A stretch of DNA of 64,000 nucleotides from Microbispora oryzae. Its GTDB lineage: Bacteria; Actinomycetota; Actinomycetes; Streptosporangiales; Streptosporangiaceae. The notes below the pieces were generated by a model, which saw nothing but the letters and a program-made list of their open reading frames with translations, searched no databases and was not told where the DNA came from. Below are positions 60,083 through 64,000 of the stretch, one piece after another; position 1 is the first letter of the stretch; each line of letters starts with the position of its first letter. The stretch covers positions 1-64,000 of the forward strand of contig NZ_JAFCNB010000018.1 in assembly GCF_017896165.1 (NCBI RefSeq), given 5' to 3'. A program made the translations under genes and the position numbers.

Positions 60083-60582
60083 GGGGCGATCCTCCCGGGT
60101 TCCTTTCGGGGTTGTTCGGATTGCGGGATCGCGGATGGACCGGTTCGCTGGTCATCCGTCGGGTGGCGGCCCTCGGCCGCTCGGCAGTCGGGGCAGAAGC
60201 CCCAGTAGGTCACGTCCGCCTCGTCCACCAGGAATCCGGCGTCGGACACCGGGTCCAGGCAGGGGGCGTGGCCAACGGCGCAGTCGACGTCCGTGACCTT
60301 CCCGCAGCGGCGGCAGACGAGATGGTGGTGGTTGTCTCCCACACGTGTCTCGTACCGGGTGGGGCTGCCCGCGGGCTCGATGCGGCGCAGCAGGCCGCCG
60401 CGGTGCAGCGCGTTCAGAGAGTCGTAAACGGCTTGCAGGGAGACCTGCCCGACGCGTTCGCAGACACCCCGGTGGACCGCGTCCACGTCGAGGTGATCCC
60501 CCTCCCGCACGGTCTGCATGATGGCGAGCCGGGCCGCGGTCACCCGCAGCCCGGCATGTCGGAGCCGGTCGGAATCCTGCAC
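60079..60582 (-). CDS. Fur-family peroxide regulator (CatR-like)
   Basis: A 167-aa metal-dependent repressor. The winged-helix DNA-binding domain (about 1-80) contains RVTAARLAIMQTV and SLQAVYDSLNAL. The metal region has DNHHHLVCRRCGKVTDVDC (HHH then CxxC) and a second CPDC near 140. This two-CxxC, His-rich pattern fits the PerR/CatR/FurA group. It controls the co-transcribed catalase and probably its own promoter. The C-terminal tail beyond residue 143 is short and polar. Confidence 0.93.
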   Translation of the reverse strand: MQDSDRLRHAGLRVTAARLAIMQTVREGDHLDVDAVHRGVCERVGQVSLQAVYDSLNALHRGGLLRRIEPAGSPTRYETRVGDNHHHLVCRRCGKVTDVDCAVGHAPCLDPVSDAGFLVDEADVTYWGFCPDCRAAEGRHPTDDQRTGPSAIPQSEQPRKEPGRIAP

Positions 60583-60604
60583 ACCCCCACGCTAACAGCA
60601 AACC

Positions 60605-60615
60605 TGAATGACTCA
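60605..60615. promoter_or_regulatory. candidate CatR operator in divergent promoter
   Basis: TGAATGACTCA, an 11-base near-palindrome, lies 22 bases before the regulator start. On the minus strand TTGAGT (within it) and TAGCGT 16 bases on could serve as -35 and -10, so binding would block the promoter. The capA gene diverges from this region. Confidence 0.5.
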
Positions 60616-60701
60616 AGTAAAGGAAGTATCCAAGTTAGTTGTGGACGGCAATCTCTCGGGCGTCACCCGGATGTCACCGGGAGATGGCATGCTCGGGTGC
60701 C

Positions 60702-61808
60702 GTGAGACGTCACCATCTGGCCCTTCCCCTCTTCGGCTTCCTCCTTCTGGCCGGATGCGCGGCCGCCGAGGGCGAGCAGGTGCCCCCGGCCTCCGCCTCA
60801 ACCGCCGGGTCGACCGCGGCCTCGGCCCCGACCGCCGCCGAGAGCCCCGGTGAAGCGGCGTCGCCGTCGCCCTCACCTCGGCCGTACACGATCTCGTTCG
60901 CCGGAGACGTGCATTTCGAGGGTGTTCTGCGCGCCCGCCTCAACGCCGACCCTCGTACGGCACTCGGACCCATCGCGGCGGTGCTGCGCAGGTCGGACCT
61001 GACGGCGCTCAACCTGGAGACCGCCATCACCACCGGCGGCACCCCCGCGCCGGGCAAGCAGTTCACCTTCCGGGCGCCGCCCAGCGCCTTCACCGCGCTC
61101 AAGGCGGCCGGGGTCGACGTCGTCACGATGGCCAACAACCATGGCATGGACTACATGGAGGGCGGGCTCCGCGACTCGCTGGCCGCCATCCGCAAGAGCG
61201 GCTTCCCTGTGGTGGGCATCGGGCGGAACGCCACCGAGGCGTATCGGCCGTACCGGGCCACGGTGCGGGGCAACCGGGTGGCGCTCATCGGGGCGACGCA
61301 GGTGCTCGACTCCCAGTTCATTCAATCCTGGACGGCCACCGCGACCAAGGGCGGTCTCGCGTCCGCGAAGGACGAGCCCCGGCTGCTGCGGGCCGTACGG
61401 CAGGCCCGCAAGAGCTCCGACACCGTCATCGTCTTCCTCCACTGGGGTACGGAACTGGTCAAGTGCCCCACCCCGGCCCAGCGGAGCCTCGCCGACCACC
61501 TGGTTGCCGCGGGCGCCGACGTGGTGGTGGGAAGCCACGCCCACATCCTGCTCGGCGGTGGTTTCCACGGCCGTGCCTTCGTGCAGTACGGCCTGGGCAA
61601 CTTCGCCTTCTACAACTGGGGTCCGGACACCGGCACCACCGGCGTCCTCACCCTGACCGTCAAGGGCCGCGACGTCCTCAAGGAGCAGTGGACGCCGGCG
61701 CGGATCAACGGCGGCGTGCCGATCCCGCTCGCCGGCCAGGCGAAGCAGCAGGCCGTGAACTCCTACCAGGCGCTGCGCGGCTGCACCGGACTGTCCGACG
61801 ACACCTGA
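60702..61808 (+). CDS. CapA family lipoprotein, metallophosphatase-like
   Basis: A 368-aa exported lipoprotein. Lipobox LLAGC near residue 19 follows a short basic start and hydrophobic stretch. After a Ser/Ala/Pro-rich spacer (about 25-60) comes the CapA domain, with SFAGDVHFEG near 67, LNLETAIT near 105, MANNHGMDYM near 145, FLHWGTE near 247 and VVGSHAHILLGG near 277. CapA proteins are linked to poly-gamma-glutamate capsule synthesis, but isolated copies like this have unknown roles. The GTG at 60702 is chosen because it gives the lipobox signal; the frame opens further upstream. Confidence 0.9.
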   Translation: MRRHHLALPLFGFLLLAGCAAAEGEQVPPASASTAGSTAASAPTAAESPGEAASPSPSPRPYTISFAGDVHFEGVLRARLNADPRTALGPIAAVLRRSDLTALNLETAITTGGTPAPGKQFTFRAPPSAFTALKAAGVDVVTMANNHGMDYMEGGLRDSLAAIRKSGFPVVGIGRNATEAYRPYRATVRGNRVALIGATQVLDSQFIQSWTATATKGGLASAKDEPRLLRAVRQARKSSDTVIVFLHWGTELVKCPTPAQRSLADHLVAAGADVVVGSHAHILLGGGFHGRAFVQYGLGNFAFYNWGPDTGTTGVLTLTVKGRDVLKEQWTPARINGGVPIPLAGQAKQQAVNSYQALRGCTGLSDDT

Positions 61809-61836
61809 GCCCCCGGCCGGCGCCTGTCTCGGGGGC
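61809..61836 (+). terminator. possible capA terminator
   Basis: GCCCCC (61809-61814) with GGGGGC (61831-61836), directly after the stop. Short stem, so modest support. Confidence 0.5.
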
Positions 61837-61895
61837 GTACCAGCGGCGCGTGTCGGCGGGGCGTGCTTCGGTATCCCCGGGCCGTCCCATCCCGC

Positions 61896-63887
61896 TTATC
61901 CCGGTGGGTGGGTGACCCGGTTGGGGCGCGGTAGCCCGGCGGGGCGTTCGTGTTTTCGGCGGTTGGGGTGGTGGAGGAGGGTCCAGGTGCCGTTGGGGTT
62001 GCGGCGAGCGGTGTAGCGGTGGGGGTGGGCGAATTTGTCGCGGTTGTGGAAGGTGCAGGCGGGGGCCAGCACGTCGAGGTTGGTCACGCCGTCGTCGATC
62101 CAGCCGTGGACGTGGTCGACTTCGGCCATGTCGGCGGGGATCGGGCACCCCTGGCAGTAACAGGTCGCGTACTGCGCCAGCAGTGCCTTCCGCTGGGCCG
62201 GGGTCGCCAGGCGGACCGAGCGGCCCATGTCCAGCACCTGACCCTTGGCGTCCATCACCAGCCGGGTCAACCGTGAGTTCCGGGCCAGCCGGTGAACGTC
62301 GCTGACGGGCAGCAGATGCCCGGTCGCGACGAGCAGCCCGGGGGCCAACCGGTCGGGGGCGTGCCCGCAGGTGCGGCACGCGTCAGCCCGCACACCGCCG
62401 GCCTCCGCTGTCGCCTCCGCCCACGCCTCCGCCTGCGCTTCCGCTGTCGCCTCCGCCCACGCCTCCGCCTGCGCTTCCGCTGTCGCCTCCGCGGCGCCGC
62501 GCGTTCCCGTGGCCTCTGCCCGTGTTGCTGCCCGTGTCTCCGCCCGTGTCCTCGCCCGTGTCTTCGCGTCTGCGTCTGTGCCCGTGTCTGGGAGAGCGCT
62601 CGCAGCGGCGTCTTCGGCGGCAGCAGCGGCAGCATCGGTAGTGGCGTCTGCGGCAGCGCCGGTGGGGGCGAGGATGTCGTCGGGGAGGGATTCGACGCGG
62701 ACCATGACGAGGAGTTCGGTGGTGACCTTCTCGCTCAACAGGGCGGCGAAGGCGTCGGCCTGGCGGACGCGGAGCGGCCGGTCGTCGTCCCTGTCCTTCG
62801 GCCGGGCGTAGGCGGTCATGAACTCCCGCAGCCGCGCCGCTGCCTCCCTGGGCAGGCGGAACTCACCCTCCACCCCACCGGTGTCGGACGGGCGGAGCAG
62901 CAGGAACCGGGACGCGTAGTCGTTCTTGCATTCTTCGACGAGGGTGCCGGGGTCGAGGATCTCCCGGATGTACCGGCCGGCCTTGGCCACCTCCGCACAC
63001 GTCGCACTGCCGGCCAACTCCACCAGGATCGGCTCGGCTTCGGCCGCCTGCTCGTCGGTGAGTTTGGCCGTCACCGTGGTGATCACATCGACGGCTCCGC
63101 CGGACAGGGACCCGGCCCCGTAACGCTCCTCCACCAGGGGGAGGCGGGCCACCTCCGTGGCGAGGCGCAACCACCGCGACGCCTGCGCACCGGTCATCCC
63201 CGGACCACGCCGCACCACCCACGGCGCCCCCGGTACACCCGCCACGCCCAGAACATCCGGTGCTGACGCGTCCGGTGTGGGAGCGCCCGACGCAGACGCG
63301 TCCGGTGGGGGAGCGTCCGGTGCGGAGGCAGCCGGTGGGGGTGTGCTCGGCGCAGGGGCACTCGGTCTGTCCGAGCGGAGCCAGGAAGTGGTGGAGGCAT
63401 GCCCATGCGCCTTCGCCTCGCCCGTGACGTTCACCACGTGTAACCGGCCCGCCACCAGCGAGCCCATCACGTCCATCGCCTGAATCAGCGTCTCCGCCTC
63501 GTGGAAACACACCGCAGGACTGTCCGGCAGACCCGCACGCGCCATCCCCGTGACCAAACCCAACACCACATCCGCGACATCACCGGCACCGTAACCAGCC
63601 GCCACATCACCGGCCGCGGCATCACGGGCGGCTTCGCCAGCGCTATCGCCCACGGGGTCTTCGGCAGACCGCCCCGGCGGAGGCAAAGCAGGATCCAGAC
63701 ACGCACCCGCCGGCAGGGGCGGCACCCCATCCGCCGGGACGCGACGAGGAGCCGGAGCCGCCTCCGAGGCTGCCGACCCGAGGGAGTCGGCATCACGACC
63801 CGCTCCCCGGCCCATGGACCCCGTGACGCCGTGCACCTCACTGGAGCCGGCGACGCCACCGACGCCAGAGTCACGAACCGCCGACAT
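61896..63887 (-). CDS. DUF222-HNH endonuclease-like protein
   Basis: A 663-aa protein of the DUF222/HNH group (the 13E12-type repeats of mycobacteria). The DUF222 region (about 100-400) includes GARHVNVTG-like RLHVVNVTGEAKAHGHAS, RWLRLATEVARLPLVEERYG and YIREILDPGTLVEEC. The C-terminal HNH nuclease has CQGCPIPADMAEVDHVHGW, then N in GVTNLDVLA and H in CTFHNRDKFAH. A low-complexity Ala/Glu/Thr/Arg segment (about 440-500) built on 36-bp repeats lies between them. These genes are multi-copy and probably selfish; activity on DNA is inferred. Confidence 0.9.
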   Translation of the reverse strand: MSAVRDSGVGGVAGSSEVHGVTGSMGRGAGRDADSLGSAASEAAPAPRRVPADGVPPLPAGACLDPALPPPGRSAEDPVGDSAGEAARDAAAGDVAAGYGAGDVADVVLGLVTGMARAGLPDSPAVCFHEAETLIQAMDVMGSLVAGRLHVVNVTGEAKAHGHASTTSWLRSDRPSAPAPSTPPPAASAPDAPPPDASASGAPTPDASAPDVLGVAGVPGAPWVVRRGPGMTGAQASRWLRLATEVARLPLVEERYGAGSLSGGAVDVITTVTAKLTDEQAAEAEPILVELAGSATCAEVAKAGRYIREILDPGTLVEECKNDYASRFLLLRPSDTGGVEGEFRLPREAAARLREFMTAYARPKDRDDDRPLRVRQADAFAALLSEKVTTELLVMVRVESLPDDILAPTGAAADATTDAAAAAAEDAAASALPDTGTDADAKTRARTRAETRAATRAEATGTRGAAEATAEAQAEAWAEATAEAQAEAWAEATAEAGGVRADACRTCGHAPDRLAPGLLVATGHLLPVSDVHRLARNSRLTRLVMDAKGQVLDMGRSVRLATPAQRKALLAQYATCYCQGCPIPADMAEVDHVHGWIDDGVTNLDVLAPACTFHNRDKFAHPHRYTARRNPNGTWTLLHHPNRRKHERPAGLPRPNRVTHPPG
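62407..62492 (-). repeat. 36-bp repeats in the HNH gene
   Basis: A 36-base unit (62407-62442) is repeated exactly at 62443-62478, with a third partial copy to 62492. It encodes A-E-A-W-A-E-A-T-A-E-A-Q. In-frame expansion in the linker before the HNH domain. Confidence 0.9.
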
Positions 63888-64000
63888 CGGAGCACCCCCT
63901 CCCCACCATCAGTCCGATCACGTGTTCGAAACGCTACCGACCGTCACCGACAATTTCCGGGGAGCCCCTCGGGCTGTGGAAAACCCTGGAGTTGTGTCTT

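Overview
The window is high-GC actinomycete chromosome. The G+C-rich codon use, frequent GTG starts, wblA, bldG, an XRE/DUF397 pair and a DUF222-HNH nuclease point to a Streptosporangiales-type filamentous organism. That placement is inferred from gene content; no rRNA gene is present. From memory of the H37Rv map, the order of genes from about 5.6 to 36.7 kb follows the mycobacterial Rv3683-to-Rv3649 block: metallophosphoesterase, class A PBP, WhiB, ArsA pair, DUF4177, RidA, MBL hydrolase, Crp, Nth, NUDIX, MarP protease, alpha/beta hydrolase, holin-like protein, Acs, 6C RNA, Ssd, Tad genes, helicase. This is an old core region with local insertions.

Layout. 1-5.5 kb is a lower-GC accessory segment ending at the 3' end of a tRNA-Pro(CGG) gene. 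It holds a tightly overlapping XF1762-like gene, a DNA methyltransferase and an excisionase-like HTH gene, then a large unclassified protein and a small membrane protein. No integrase is present, so it looks like a decayed integrative element. 5.6-24.4 kb is the conserved block: cell wall synthesis (PBP), redox and development regulation (WblA, Crp), base excision repair (Nth), metabolite clean-up (RidA, two NUDIX proteins, MBL hydrolase), a periplasmic protease (MarP) and acetate activation (Acs).

26.1-34 kb holds a 6C small RNA with its own promoter, then a tad/Flp pilus locus (ssd, tadA, tadB, tadC, a DUF4244 pilin-like gene, a fused TadE/Rv3654c-like pseudopilin gene) and a repeat-rich surface protein. 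Matching pairs of TCCACAG half-sites with identical 18-bp spacing lie upstream of both ssd and the pilin gene. The pilin-gene copy is accompanied by two 14-bp palindromes 22 bp apart. A MrfA-like helicase runs convergently.

36.7-47 kb holds the bldG anti-anti-sigma switch with its partner kinase, a proton-pumping pyrophosphatase, a tiny membrane protein translationally coupled to a SixA phosphatase, a FUSC-type membrane protein, SerB, an OlsB/OlsA-like acyltransferase pair and a secreted CE1 esterase with a CBM2. 48-64 kb holds two tandem secreted paralogues, a QueA-family enzyme, an SDR, a two-component system whose kinase carries nine perfect 12-bp repeats, an ABC ATPase, a TauE-type exporter, a Rieske protein, an XRE/DUF397 pair, a CatR/catalase operon, a CapA lipoprotein and a DUF222-HNH protein.

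A theme across the window is short in-frame tandem repeats (12, 15, 18 and 36 bp) inside at least seven coding regions, four of them in or beside the pilus locus. These are candidates for length variation between strains.
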